From Tanypteryx hageni (lineage: Eukaryota; Arthropoda; Insecta; Odonata; Petaluridae), in contig CM054114.1 in the NCBI GenBank assembly GCA_028673005.1, positions 124,587,307 through 124,651,306 of the forward strand: DNA of 64,000 bases. The letters run 5' to 3'. Under the pieces are notes generated by a model, which did not search any database, had not been told where the DNA came from, and saw nothing but the letters and a program-made list of their open reading frames with translations. Positions 33,991-46,478 of this stretch are shown piece after piece (position 1 is the first letter of the stretch; the number at the start of each line of letters is the position of its first letter). The translations under genes and the position numbers were made by a program.

Positions 33991-34446
33991 TATATCGAAG
34001 CGTTATTTACGAAAATTAAAATCTATACTGTCTATCGTATAATGTATTATAATGTCGCTGGACGCTATTTAGTTATATATTGAGAAATGTGGCTTATGCA
34101 GTATTTTTTATGACTACAAGCTCTATAGCTGAGTGAATTTTAATCAAAATCGTTAGAGACATTTTTTAATAAATCGACATTTTGTGAAAATGAATAAGAA
34201 TTGTTGCGCTATATCGTCCATCTCTGCAGAATTTCTAAATACGAAATATTAGATTTCGTTGAACCGTCAAGGTGCTAGGGCGTTGCACAGACAGACGGCA
34301 CAGCGAAAACATTTTGTTTTTTTTTTTTAATCGGGGACACCTAAAAAGTTTTTCTTCAAAATATCGAAGTCGAATCTTTTCACTACCACAATGCACGAAG
34401 TGAGCGCATATAGGGGAGGTCGTTTCTGTCCGTCTGTCCGCATGTT
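33991..34446. other. Outer edge of the palindrome; no gene
   Basis: Possible very weak similarity to 20,700-20,770 fades out here. AT-rich, with a T homopolymer near 34,317. Nothing else is recognised. Confidence 0.4.
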
Positions 34447-34895
34447 ATAACTCGGGAACCGCTTAACGTATTTTGATAAAATTTGGTATTGGGGAGTTTT
34501 CCTAAATTGATCGAACAATTCCAATTTTGGTTAAAATCAGACAACAATGACGACCACTTTACATGAAGACCTACACAGTTCCTTGGTTTCAACTCGGGAA
34601 CAGCTGGACTTATTTTGACGAAATTTGGTATTATGGAGTTTTGCTAAAATTAGTCGACCTATTCCAATTTTGGTTAAAATCGGACAACAATTACGACCAC
34701 TTTACATGAAGACCTACGTGTAGTTTACAATGTTCCTTTGTTTCAACTCGGGAACCGCTAGAAGTGCTTGGATGAAATATGCTATTGGGGAATTTTGCTA
34801 AAATTGGTCGATTTTTCCAATTTTGGTTAAAATCGGACAATAATTACGACTGCTTTACGTGAAGACCTACATGTCTTTTACAACGTACCTCGCTT
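34447..34895. repeat. Tandem repeat, ~145-155 bp unit, three copies
   Basis: Each unit starts AACTCGGGAAC(C/A)GCT and contains AATTTGGTATT, CCAATTTTGGTTAAAATC and ACATGAAGACCTAC. Units start near 34,448, 34,592 and 34,746. The block is followed at 35,020-35,040 by TACGTGAGAAAGTAT, another member of the GGAGAAAGT-type ends. Confidence 0.85.
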
Positions 34896-35159
34896 GCTTC
34901 TCGTTAAATAATCATCTGAGCGAAGTGTATTGAGAAGATTGTGAAATGTCAAAGAACGCATTTGGAAACTCTGTGTACTCCGACATGGAGTAAACCTTTT
35001 CCAATCTTGTTCTATCTACTACGTACGTGAGAAAGTATAAAGTAACGAACACGAGACTATAATATAGGGATATTATGCCTTCACAACATGAGACGATGCG
35101 TGTAGCATTCCCAGTTAACTTCGAGCTACAGGAAGAAATTTGAAATCGGGGTCAAAATT

Positions 35160-35236
35160 CTACCGAAACCGGAATACGAACTCGGGTTTTCGGCCACCAG
35201 GGCGGATATTCTACCATTAAACTACACTACGCAACG
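35160..35236 (-). repeat. tRNA-like SINE head
   Basis: On the minus strand TAGTTTAATGGTAGAATATC matches a polymerase III A box and D-arm region, followed after a spacer by GAGTTCGTATTCC, a degraded B box. The layout is that of a glycine-like tRNA head without a clean acceptor stem, so I read it as a tRNA-derived SINE rather than a functional tRNA. Similar heads occur at 54,077-54,145 and 54,408-54,476. Confidence 0.6.
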
Positions 35237-38200
35237 AAACTGTCGTGTTTCGGAATGCGATTTCGTTCTTGGCATATCCGTCCGGCAAGTGGAAAACTCG
35301 GTTTCGATCGTGGCTTGCGGCAGAATTTTTTCTCCCGATTTCGAATTTCTATCATATTCCAACTTGTGACCAACGCGATTGGAATCCTTTTCGTAGTGTT
35401 CCAATTACTGGAGAGTGACGCTGCATCCGACTCCGTGCTATCATTCTGCGAGACGATTTATTTTTTCGCCATGAAATTTAGCGACACGCCGAAAAATAAA
35501 AGTTGATCGGTCATATATTATGTATCAATGCGTTTCGGCGACGATTTTTCACGCGAGAATTTTACGCATCGATCAGTTTTGACATTTTCCCGCCATTTTT
35601 GCAATTTATTTACTCAGTATTTTTATTAGTTGATTCTCCAGCTCACCACCTATCACCATTTTTTGTTCTATTCGCTTCTCTTGTTTTTCAAAATCACCCC
35701 CACAATGTAGTGGGCTGCAGTAGACCTCCTCAAAAAATATTTCAAAATATAACGTTGGACCTTAGAGCAAGCACCAAACATTTTCAGTAGAATTTTTTTC
35801 AATTTTTTAATTCCGAATGAAAAACTCTGAACTGATTTTTTTTAACATCCGTGTGTATATGTATCCATGTTTGTGCTAACCGGGACCGTAACCTGCAAAC
35901 CTGACCGAAACTGCAATACGACACCCCCTCGATGTGTCATGACGTCATGCCCACTTGGACTGCTTGGGTCTCGAAAAAGACGCTGGTAAGATGGAAGAAA
36001 GGTGGGATTCGAATATAAATAAAACGGATTCGCTGAGAAGGGTAACCAAGGAGAAGGACGCCAAGTCCTTTCCCTTACTCACCTTTGATTTTTGAAAAAA
36101 AAAATATTAATGACATCTGTGAGATGGAAAAAAGCCAAACCTGTTTCTTTGGCAAAGAAAATTCGAATTCCAATCCTATCACAACTTTATCATTCATGTA
36201 ATTCATCATCGCGTTTGGTTAAAAAAAGCAATTCTACACAATTCATCAATGTTTTCTTTTGTATCTCAGATGTGCTCACCATCATTCATATTAAACTAGT
36301 GGAGCCATATCTTAATTTAGATATGATGTCCAGTAAAATAAGTCCACGGTCAGATGTTTCCAAATAAGAGGCATTTTTAATGATAAATAAATGGCAGCAT
36401 TCGCCATCAAAATGTGTTGTGTGGCAGTGAAGAATTTTGACAATGAGAGAGACAAAAGATGCTACAACATTCATCAAAATGAAGTTCACATGAAGACATA
36501 TTTGTTGGAAGATCAACTGCAGATTCGAAATAAAAGGCAAACTAGTATTACAAGGACACAAGGATAGAAAGTTGACTGGCATGAAAAAAATCCAACAAGG
36601 CAATGAATATGCCCACCAACAATGAAATGAACGGCAAAAGTGATTAACTTGTCACCAGAGACAAGCATTTGATTAGGCTTGAAAATTTTGGTGGTTTAGG
36701 CTTAACAGAAACATCTTATTTTTGTATGGTCAGTGTATAAGAGTAATTCTTTGTTTGCTATACTTTGAACCAGAATCACAGACAAAAGAATGCTTAATAA
36801 CATACTTCATTGTCAATTAAATTATTAATTTTGCATACAAATAAATTTTTATGTATATAATTATTATGCATACAAGGATTGCATTCTTAAAGAAACAATT
36901 GAGCAAATATTTAACTTTTTCCATCGTTTTACTATTCACATAAACAATAAACATTTGTCGCACAATTTGTAAAAACATTAATAAAGTCTCAGGTTTGTTC
37001 AATAAGATTTTCTCTTTCTTATGTTAATTGCTTCCTTTAAAAAAATAGATAAAAAACATAAGGTAAGTTCATTGCTCTAATTATTTTATTTTATTTGCTA
37101 ATATCACTCATGGCAACCTATTAACTGAAATTGTGACAGTAATTATATAAATATATATTTTCAATTTAAAATACCTTAGTGTTTGGCAATTACTAAGGCT
37201 GGTGAATAAGACATTTAATTGTGAATGAACATAAAGGAGCTCTTTGTTACAATCTTTGCTACAATTTATAATAATAGTAACTTTCCCAAACAAAAGAAAG
37301 TAGGTGGAATATTGCTAATTTAAGAAAAGAGATCAAGTCCAAAAATGCAGCATGAAATTGTTTAAAATATATCATGGTTAAAAATATTGCAATGTTTCTA
37401 TATATTGCTTACATAATTTTTTAAATTCCATTTCAAGTCCGACATATTTGTTATATCTATAATCTAATTTGTCTGAGTATTTCATATAATTTTTTTTTAA
37501 TTTCTCATCAAAAAACCTTAACTGATGTTGTAAATAAAGAGCTTCTTATTTGTGATTTTTTAAATCAGTTAATTTTGGCTAAACATTTTTATCACACTTA
37601 AAACTTATCATACTTCATTGGTTTGATCGTTCTGCATTTTAATAGAAAAATTTTTATTTAAAAATCTCTTGAAAGGAATGCATTGAATTATAGCAATCCA
37701 GCCTTGGTGATAACAACATAGCTATAAATACTTCAGTTTAATTTCTAAATCAGTTATGTGAATTTAATAATAATAATATTTAAGAACTAAATTTTAATAA
37801 ATTAAAAATTTGTTATTTTATTGATCAATCTCAAGATGAAAGTCAAAATTTATACCTAGTTTTATTCTCTTCATACATCACACTGCTTAAAAATAAGTTA
37901 CATTAATCCATGGGATGTGGTAACTGCTTAAAAAAACTTCAAAAACTCCTTTTAAAAGATTCTTCTCTGTCAATTTTATCAAGCTAATTTTCAGAAGTAA
38001 ATCAATACTTGATTGTTTAAAAAATTTTAAATGTTTGCAAAAATTGCAAGCCAACGCTTCTTGAAGACTGAAGTCAATGCCAAGATAAGTTTGGTAACAT
38101 GAATGCGCATAAATAAATGCAAAATGTAAAGCCTACTTCAAGTGCTGCATAGATCTGCTTGCATTTAAAAACAGCTGCCAAAAGTTAAAGAAATGCCCTA

Positions 38201-39007
38201 AGAAAATTTAGTAATATTAAAAGAAGTAATAAACTGGAAGAAGAACTTTTTATCTCAAGATATTACAATAATACTAAAATTGTGAAAATTAAGGAAGATA
38301 ATGTAATGAAAGCATTGAAACGCCATGATTAATCAAGATTCAAACAGCCTTGTAATGAAGAAAAGATTAAATTTCCCAGCGCATGATTTCATTTCTGTAT
38401 TAAACAGCCATCAGACAGAACAATAGATTTTAAAATGCCAGTTGGAAGTAAATAATCATTGTCATTGTTTCGTTCTTATTAAAAATACTTTAGTTTAAAT
38501 TTAATTTTAAAATTAGTTTCTTTATAAGTTTTGTTTTGATTCGAGGGCTAAACTAAAAATTTTTAATTTTGAGATGTGATTGTTTAGTAAATTTTGATTC
38601 AAGAAAATTTTAAATCTTTACTTAATACTAACTGGAACAGAAAAATGAATGCCTTTGCCAATGTTGAAATCAGCATCTTAATCGTTCATTTAAAAAATAA
38701 ACCTTACTTTGCCAAAAAAAATCACAATTTTCTCATTTTTGTAAACAATTACGACTTAAAAGAATTATATAATTAATTCACATGATAAAAAGAGGTTATA
38801 AATAAATAATATATCATACTTTTGGCAGTCGTTTATTTATGCTCAAACTATATTATCGCAAATAAGCCGACTATGCCTTTCTCAAACAACATTACAGCAT
38901 TTTAACGAACAATCAGGTCATCACGTCTCAATTGAAAAAATATGTCACCTTCTCTTGTAGAAAGAATTCAATCATTCATGTCTATCTTCTTCTTAATTTT
39001 CCCACAG
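35237..39007. other. Long AT-rich non-coding stretch, probably intronic
   Basis: Overlapping short frames at 35,255-35,790 lack recognisable domains. From 36,100 to 38,990 the sequence is very AT-rich with no transposon ends that I can identify. As coding exons begin at 39,008 after a clean acceptor, this is probably the upstream intron of that gene. I found no further exons. Confidence 0.45.
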
Positions 39008-39097
39008 ATGCGGAAGACTACATGAAATCAAGGATATTAGACCCTTCGCGGAAAACCACCTACAAATTCCTTGACAAATCCACAACCTGGTCCCCAG
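39008..39097 (+). CDS. Internal exon of an unidentified gene (90 nt)
   Basis: The sequence CCCACAG ends an intron at 39,007, and an open frame follows: AEDYMKSRILDPSRKTTYKF then LDKSTTWSP. It must be spliced at the GT at 39,098, because the next codons in frame hit TAA at 39,100-39,102. The exon is 90 nt in phase with the following exon, joining as SP-D-AGDYL. The donor GTTAAC is weak, so retention giving a short C-terminus is possible. I do not recognise the protein. Confidence 0.55.
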
Positions 39098-39222
39098 GTT
39101 AACAAGTAATTCATATACTAAAAATCCAACACGCTGCTCATTTTTTTTAGTAGCAGCTATTGGCTACGCGCACATGTGTCGTTTTAACCGCTCTTTTTCT
39201 TCTCTTCCCGTCTTGCCTTCAG

Positions 39223-40055
39223 ATGCCGGCGATTACTTGGAAAAGAAAATCGAGAGGGATAAGCACAGATTCGAATTGAAGGTGGTGAAGGAGGAAGCCG
39301 CGCCGCCGCCTCCGCCAGCCGAAAAAGTCGCGCCGAAAAAGACAAAGAAGCAGAGGATAAAATCGATCAAAAAGGCCGTAAAAACAAAGAAAGTTGGTTT
39401 AATTGCAGAGGGAGATGCTGCATCGCAGGATCCGACCGCCGTTGCCTCCGAGGTCGCCAAGTCCACCGCATCGAGCGATGCCCTCGTGGATGCTGTCGAG
39501 GAGCTGATGAAGAAAATGGAGGAGGATTCTTCAAAGGTCAAACAGGCGGAAGAAGCGGCCAAGGAAGATGCAGGTGTCGCCAAGGATGCGGTAAAGGCGG
39601 GAGTGGCAGAGAAAGAGCCTCCGAAACCCGAGATGGTGGCGAATCTCGACAACGTCTTGGAAACCTTACTCAAACTGGAGGAAGAGAAAGAGAGGGCGGA
39701 GGAAGAGGCTCAGGCGACCGCCGCCGTGGAAGAAAGCAGCGAAGCAAAACCGAAAGAAGAGAAGGTGGAGGGAACCGAGGGTAAGGCAGAGGAGATAGTC
39801 ATTGAAGAGGTCGATGACGCCGGCGATCAGGATGACGACGCTATGACGGAGGTCACAGCGAGTTCTGTGTCGTTGGAGGACGTGACTACGATCGCAGAGG
39901 ACAATAGTGAGATGGGAGCCGCGGATGAGGAATCGGATTCTCCGGAAGTAGTTGCAAGTTCTTCCACTGCAGAGGGCAAGGGGCAAGAGGTACCGACGGG
40001 AGATGCGCCAGTCGGCAATGGGTCGGCTAAAAATGAGACGCACGAAGGGGCCTAA
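39223..40055 (+). CDS. Terminal exon of an unidentified gene: acidic, lysine-rich tail
   Basis: A strong acceptor (TTGCCTTCAG) precedes 39,223. The exon encodes ~277 residues to a stop at 40,053-40,055: AGDYLEKKIERDKHRFELKV, a proline run (APPPPPAEK), a basic block (KKTKKQRIKSIKKAVKTKK), then a long Glu/Ala-rich region likely to be coiled or disordered (residues ~110-210), and an acidic Ser/Thr/Asp tail. Local G+C is much higher than in the flanks, as expected for coding sequence. No catalytic domain is visible, and upstream exons that might identify it are not in view. A cytoskeletal or membrane-linked scaffold tail is possible but unsupported. Confidence 0.75.
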
Positions 40056-40209
40056 CTCGAGAAAAAAAAATTTTGGAGAATTTTGGCAGAGCAGTAAATT
40101 AAATATAGTACAATTTTTATTCGTCGATATATTTTTTCTTTTTGGAAATTTTGAGAATGCATTTTATTAGAGTAGCGCTTATGATTTGTCGATAAGCGAT
40201 TCTCGTGTG
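40056..40209 (+). other. Probable start of the 3' untranslated region
   Basis: AT-rich sequence after the stop codon of the terminal exon. No unambiguous polyadenylation signal lies here; AATAAA-type words appear further on (about 40,541, 41,623 and 41,997). Confidence 0.35.
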
Positions 40210-40649
40210 CAGTGGCTTATCTAGAGATTTATGAAAAGGGAGGGGGAGGGGTTTAAAATTCATAATTCGATTTCAAAGAGGTTAATAATCAAGAGACTGA
40301 AAAAAACTAAGAGTGAAAGATGGAGATATACGTCCAACACATATTACGGTAAACTGTTATTTCTTCTTCGTTAGCTGATTTCATGGAAATGGCCGGGTTT
40401 TATGGTGCGGTCTTCTCTGCCCGCACCATGTACCTGGGGTCATACCTCCAGCCTGCTCAGAAAACATTGATGCATGCATGATTCAAGTGTTAAACATTTA
40501 ATTGTGTATTAAAAACAACTAACTCTTGATTACCATTTTAAATAAATGAAGAAATCTAATTATGGGATGGAAACTTAATCAGAGTAAAAAAAACTGGTTT
40601 ATGAGGGTTTTAACCCCCAAAACTCCCACCTCTCCTAGATATGCCACTG
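40210..40649. mobile_element. MITE with CAGTGGC termini, 440 bp
   Basis: CAGTGGCTTATCTAGAGATT at the left is mirrored by CTCTCCTAGATATGCCACTG at the right, matching at about 17 of 20 positions. The flanks do not show a clear target duplication. No coding sequence. It lies directly behind the terminal exon and may be within its 3' untranslated region. Confidence 0.7.
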
Positions 40650-42265
40650 CTTAAGTATATCATGTGTGCCTGGAATCTGGATGACCATTGATCTAAGATT
40701 ACACAGCAGCTATTATTTTTAGTTTGGATAAATGTTTTTCATTAAAAAATTTTGTAAATGAGGAATTCATTGTTGCAGCAAGAAATGGTGAAATGATGAA
40801 TATAAGTTAAAGATATTGGAATCTGCTGTGCTCACTTAAACATTTTTTATTGAGGAATATGAAAAGACTGGTAATGGATAAACATGTCCAGATGATACAA
40901 ATGATTCAAAAGAATTTATTCTGTCTAGAATCTTAATATGTAAATATAGACTGGACAGGCAGCAAGCAGTTTACATTGGGCAGAAAATAATATTTCAGCG
41001 CATGGGCATTTTTATAATTATGAGTCCTGAAATTTAAATTTTGGCATGTGAATTTTAAAAAGAATCTTTATTTTTTGTTCTCTACTGGAATATATCGCAT
41101 CCTTGTTTTTGGTAATAACTGTGTTTAAATGTCTAAAAATAACTAGTTTTTTTTATCTTTGTAGAAAAATGTAAATTGTGATAACTTGCAATGCTACTTG
41201 TACTATGTATGCCACTGCATTCTAATAGGCCTTTCCAAAATTTTTAATGGCTAAAAATATGTAGCGGCTGTATTAATGTCATCTTTAAGCTGATTAGATT
41301 TCTGTAACACTAATTATCTTGCTGTTTGGTTGTGAAAACTAAAATAATTATATCTCGTTAAATTGTATACATGTAAGAGGCTTCAATTTCAATGCTATGA
41401 AAGTCATTCAGGACATTGTTTAGTTATGAACAAATAGCCTATATTACTTCATTAACAATTTTCTTGAAAATTCTTTATCTAATATTTGTAGATGATAATG
41501 TTATTACTTCACTAATATGATGGAATAGTATTTTTGGCGACTTTGTCTAGAAGTTTGTAATTAACAGATAATATTAACTATCATGATTCAATATGCTCAA
41601 AATTTTATTTTTCTAATATATGAATAAAGCATTTGATAGCTATTTTCAAAGATAAACAATGTTTCTAAAAAAATCTTGGCTTAAAATATAACTGTTAATG
41701 AATGTCTGAAAATTAATGTCAAACTAATGTTGTTCTTATATAATGCTATTTCATGACTTCCTTATTTATAATTGCAATCTCCTGATGGACTGATCAATGT
41801 TTATTTGTACTGCACAAAAATATGCATTAGATGTAAACATTCAAAACATATAGCTGCACATTTACCTACCGCAGTTTATAGAATGTTATATTTGGTAACA
41901 TATTTTATTTATTGTTATGAACAACTTGTGATACAAAGTTTTAATGTTTGTATTTTAAGTTTTTTAAAAATGAGATCATACGAGTTTCTATGAATCGAAT
42001 AAAATCATTCATAAACATTGTTTTGTCATTGAACCTGAGAACTTCGTTAATGTATTAAGTTATTAGCTATGTTAAAAATAGATGAATGAAATAGCTAAAC
42101 AATTAATTAACATAAAAATAAGTTATTACATCAACACAAAATTAAATGAAAGTGTAATCAGACTTGGAAACTAAATAAATTGAAGAATTTATTAACGTGA
42201 ATACAGACTCATATTATATGTTTAAAAAAAACTAATTAAATGAATAAAGTTAAATATGATAACTA
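40650..42265. other. AT-rich non-coding stretch
   Basis: No repeat ends or domains recognised. It may include the rest of the 3' untranslated region of the upstream gene, since AATAAA words occur at about 41,623 and 41,997. Confidence 0.4.
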
Positions 42266-42410
42266 CAGGTATGCCTCGCTAGGCGCAAGAGACATTGTGC
42301 GCTATCCGAATTTGCGCTAAAAGAAGTTTGTAACATAGCACTTTTATCTTGCAACTTATATAATGATATGCCATTTTTATATACTAATTCAGAGTAAAGA
42401 AATCGAAGTA

Positions 42411-44162
42411 CCGTATTTACTCGTGTAATATCTGCCCTTTTTTTCCACAGGTCCCCACCAAAAAAGAGGGGTGCAGACATTACACGATATTTACCCCTTC
42501 ATCCTCTTGATAGTAGGCCACCCGCGAAACGCCTACTAAACTGTGTGCATGGCGTGAGATGAGTAGGCGTGTTCTTCGATAGGCGCAATATGCCGTGCAT
42601 TTTATTTTCCCGATTTATAACCGAGGTATTTTTTTAAATTTTATCAGATATTTTTTTAAATTCCTTGCCAACTGTCAGTAGTAAACCTAAATCACGTAAA
42701 TATTCTACGTATATTATGGTGACCAACCGTCCCAAATTTGGAGGGACAGTTCCTCCTTTTCATCACCTGTTAAATGCCGCAACTTGTGCCCCGCTTTTTG
42801 AAAAATCTTGATTAATATCCCAAATTGTCATTTGAATCGTCCGGAACGTCCTCGCTAGTCACACTACAAACAATCCATCGTAATCTGTCCCTCCTTATAG
42901 TCGACAAATGTTTGAAAATGCCCCTCCTTGGCTTCCTGAAAGCTTGGTCACCTCAATGTATATTAGAAGTCTGTCAGACAGAGTTCATTCTCATAGAAAA
43001 GGTGATGTCAGAGAAATAAACAATTGAATCGCATATATTTTTTATTAAATACAAACGAATTCCGTTCGATTGCCTTGTAATTCGTGACAAGCTCAAACCA
43101 CATTACCGTAACTGCATTTTTGGGTCCCTTTTACGTTACGTAATCCTAAAAGAAAACAAGTATGTACTTTTATTACTCTGTATAAAAGCAAAGAACAGAA
43201 TCTTGCCATGGAAATGTGTCACTAAATAGCTGTTGCAGGATTTGTTCGTTCGTGCTTTCTGAAAGCTGTAAGTTTTATTCACAGAAATGTGAGAAACGCT
43301 TCCATGTAACCGGGTCGAAGTGCGTCTAGTGCAGGAGTGGGCAAACTGGGGCCCGCGAGGGCATTTTATGTGGCCCGCGATGCCATTATGAAAGCGAACC
43401 GTAATATAAAATACAGATAATTTCATATTTGTAGTTTAAATTAATGCCGGAAAACCTTCTCCAGTGATGTTATGGGGATAACATATTATTCATTATTGAT
43501 TTTCAATAACAGGATCCCTCGCATTACCTCACATCACTTACGATGTGAACCCTAACGTGGTCCGCCGAAGCATTTTCATCTGTTTATGCGGCCCGCCTAA
43601 GAAGCTGCAACTGTTAATGTGGCCCGCCACGTAAAAAGTTTGCCCACCCCTGGTCTAGTGACTGGTTTATTTTTGGTATTGTGTGATCTCTGGAGGATTT
43701 GACACGGGGATTTATTTTGAGCATGAACAGTTTACGTTTATTTATATAAAATTTGCTCCTTTTCTAGGTGGAAAATAGCTGAGTTTGCGTAATTTCGCAA
43801 AATTAGTGAAAATTACTCATTTTAAATGAGAATGTGCAACTGCTCACAATTGAACGTTTCTGCGAGATTAAGGAGCTAGACTCCAAAATAGGTTTTTGAG
43901 TTCCCCCGTGTAATATAATGGCAATGGAGGTGAATTTCTCACGATTTCACGTTAAAAAGTATAACAAATCATGTTTAGAAGTTATTTCTTAAATATTTGC
44001 TTGTTGCCGTAACTGTATCATGAAACTCGGCTTCAGATAGACTACAAGTATTCATCCGATATTACTATAAAATTTTAAAATCAAAATTTTTAAAGTGCGG
44101 ATACCACACGAATTACAGTTTTTCCAGATTTTTAGCTCTAAAACGCGTGCGAGTAAATACGG
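42411..44162. mobile_element. Middle element of the nest, CCGTATTTACTCG termini
   Basis: CCGTATTTACTCGTGTAAT at the left and GTGCGAGTAAATACGG at the right form exact 13-bp inverted termini, flanked by TA on both sides (42,409-42,410 and 44,163-44,164). The terminus type is common in pogo/Tigger-related elements. The interior has no recognisable transposase and contains the hAT MITE. Confidence 0.8.
43332..43652. mobile_element. Inner hAT MITE with perfect 8-bp duplication
   Basis: CAGGAGTGGGCAAACTGGGG at the left is mirrored by AAAGTTTGCCCACCCCTG at the right. GTCTAGTG flanks it on both sides (43,324-43,331 and 43,653-43,660), a perfect hAT target duplication. Internal GGCCCGCGA/GGCCCGCC words match the other hAT MITEs. 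This is the youngest level of the nest. Confidence 0.9.
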
Positions 44163-44949
44163 TATATAAAAATTATTTTAAAATAATTATTTATTATGAA
44201 CATATGGGTGAACAAAGGTTTCAAAAACTAATTCTTTATTATGAAAAATGACAATTTTCTAATAACATTTGCTATGAAAAAAACGTATTATAAAATAAAT
44301 GAGATATAAAAAATACCATAGGTATTTCTAGTATACACCTGGTAAAATATCAATATAGTATATTACCTTGACATGTTCCTAAAATTCTTCATGATTACGA
44401 AGATCTTTGATGATGTTTGGCCAGCGCAAAAGTAAACAAAAACGGAATACGAGTGTTATTACGACTCAGCGATGCCGTTGCAGTTTCAGACACGTAACAG
44501 TAGCATAGGTACCAACAGCAAAATAACAAATGACCATGGATCGCGAAAGTTGAACTTGTCCCGAACCTAATCTAACCCAATCCCAAGCAAAAACCCAGCC
44601 AAAGCGAGCACAACCCTGTACATCTAAGCAATAACGTTAACATGTTTAAAACATCGAATGTTAGCAAAAGACAGCAATGCGGAATTGCGGCAAACCAATC
44701 TAAAAACAAAGTAAAAGTGAACGAGTGAAATATAAATAAAGCTAATAAACGTATAAATAACAACAAATTTTTCAAATAGAGTGGAATGATTCGCTGAACA
44801 GAGAGTGAAGTACGAATGAAGGTAAGCGAGAAAAATGTTGGAGGTTTATTTTAAAAATATTAAAAAACTAAAATTTTAGTCCTGAGATGCCAACCGCGCT
44901 ATATCAAAAATGTGCAAAACGAACATGCGCTAAACGAAGCTTGCTTGTA

Positions 44950-46147
44950 TTATTTTGGGATAAAGACATAATGATCATTTTAACTTCAAAATTTCTGTCA
45001 AACATAGTAGGTTAACCCCTTGAGAGCGTGCGACTGCCATCCAATGCAGTATCCACTTCGACAGTTGAATTATCCTTTATGTGTTGAATATCTCCCATGA
45101 ATCACAGATCTCTAAGGTCCTTGGATCAAGGAACCTTACTATACAACTATTTCCTCTCTCTCCACTTAAAGAATAATTTTTGCTAAGGTTTTGCCACCAT
45201 CAACTGAAGACCATCCCTTCAACATGGAGTAGGACGCTTGATGCTTTAATGCTAAATATAACAGAAAATGAAGGTAAGTACTGATGATGAAAGTATTAAT
45301 CCTCTTAATACTTCTGAAGGATATTTACTATCTTCTGAAAGTTAATTAGAAGACAAGGAAGGTACTACTGAGAGATTAGGAGATCAAAAGGAACATTGTA
45401 TCAACAGTGCAAACATTTCATACCACTAACAATGCAATATAAAGAGCCAATTGTTATTCTGAATAATAATAATAGATAAACTATTCATGAAATACGTGAA
45501 TTGTGGAGTTAAAAAGTAAAACTGCAATCCAATACTTATTGACTCTGTTGCAACGAGGCTAACAGGATGTCACAACTTATTGTTAGTAGAAAATCCCCCT
45601 TGCAGAAGGAGAAGAACAGGAACAAGTAAGTGGGTTGTTTACTCAATGCAGGGAATAAAAGATACACCCTACTGCTGTAAGAATGCACCCATGTGTGGTA
45701 TCATGTAATGAAAGGTAAACCTCTAAGAATAACCTCTCAACCTCTAAGAATAAAGTTGTAAGTTCATAATCTATTCAGAATTAAATATTGCTTATTTTTT
45801 ATTTTTCTTGTATATTTTCTTAGAAATAATTAAAATAACACAATTTGTATTCTGTGGAATTTAAATAATGGAGATGGCCATTTTAAAAATCACACTTGAA
45901 GGGTTGAACAAGCAAGAGGTGGAAGCACATTTTCTTAAAAATTTTCAGGGTGCTGCTTTGCCCTCCCATACAGGGATGGCACAAACAGCGCCATTGTAAT
46001 GTAGATCCTAACTGGACCTTCCATCCAGTGATGGGTATATGGTCAGGTAACTACCTACGACCTCGTACCTTCAGGGTCCTCACATCCAGAGCGCAAGAGA
46101 GTTAATGATAACCAAGACAGGAGCTTATTATGATAAGGAAAAGAAGT
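44950..46147. other. Non-coding stretch; no gene
   Basis: No recognisable domain, repeat end or RNA gene. Several short frames are unsupported. Confidence 0.4.
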
Positions 46148-46478
46148 GTATAGATCAGGGATCTCAAACTCACAAGACACATGCAGCCCCCATGGTACAT
46201 TTCTGTGGCCCACAAAGTAAGTTAGTTTACACTAGAAGACCAAAACTCAAATGCATTTCTTATAAAATATCTCACGTAAATCTAAAAAATTAAAAATTAT
46301 GTTAAATCAGCACTTTTAAAATATACATAGTTTATTGCTCATTCCGATTTATAAAAATTCTTCTCAAGTGGGTTACTAATTGCAAGTATGTTCTACCTAC
46401 TGCCATCTTGTTTCTTGAGTGTCCGAAGAACCTAACCATTGATGCCAAATCTAGCATTTTTGTAATGAATGGGTTTAA

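Larger units (their letters stand above)
42266..44947. mobile_element. Outer pogo/Tigger-like element of a three-level nest
   Basis: Starts CAGGTATGCCTCGCTAGGCG after TA (42,264-42,265). Ends GCGCTAAACGAAGCTTGCTTG before TA (44,948-44,949). The inverted termini are diverged but share the CCTCG/TTCGTTTAGCGCA pattern of this family. It encloses the element at 42,411-44,162. No transposase was recognised. Confidence 0.6.

Noticed and set aside
35160..35236. Possible functional glycine tRNA
   Set aside because: No matched acceptor stem, a degraded B box, and dispersed relatives; a SINE is the better reading.
39233..40043. Minus-strand frames of 146 and 125 codons opposite the terminal exon
   Set aside because: Shadows of the real plus-strand coding exon, which has a proper acceptor and frame.
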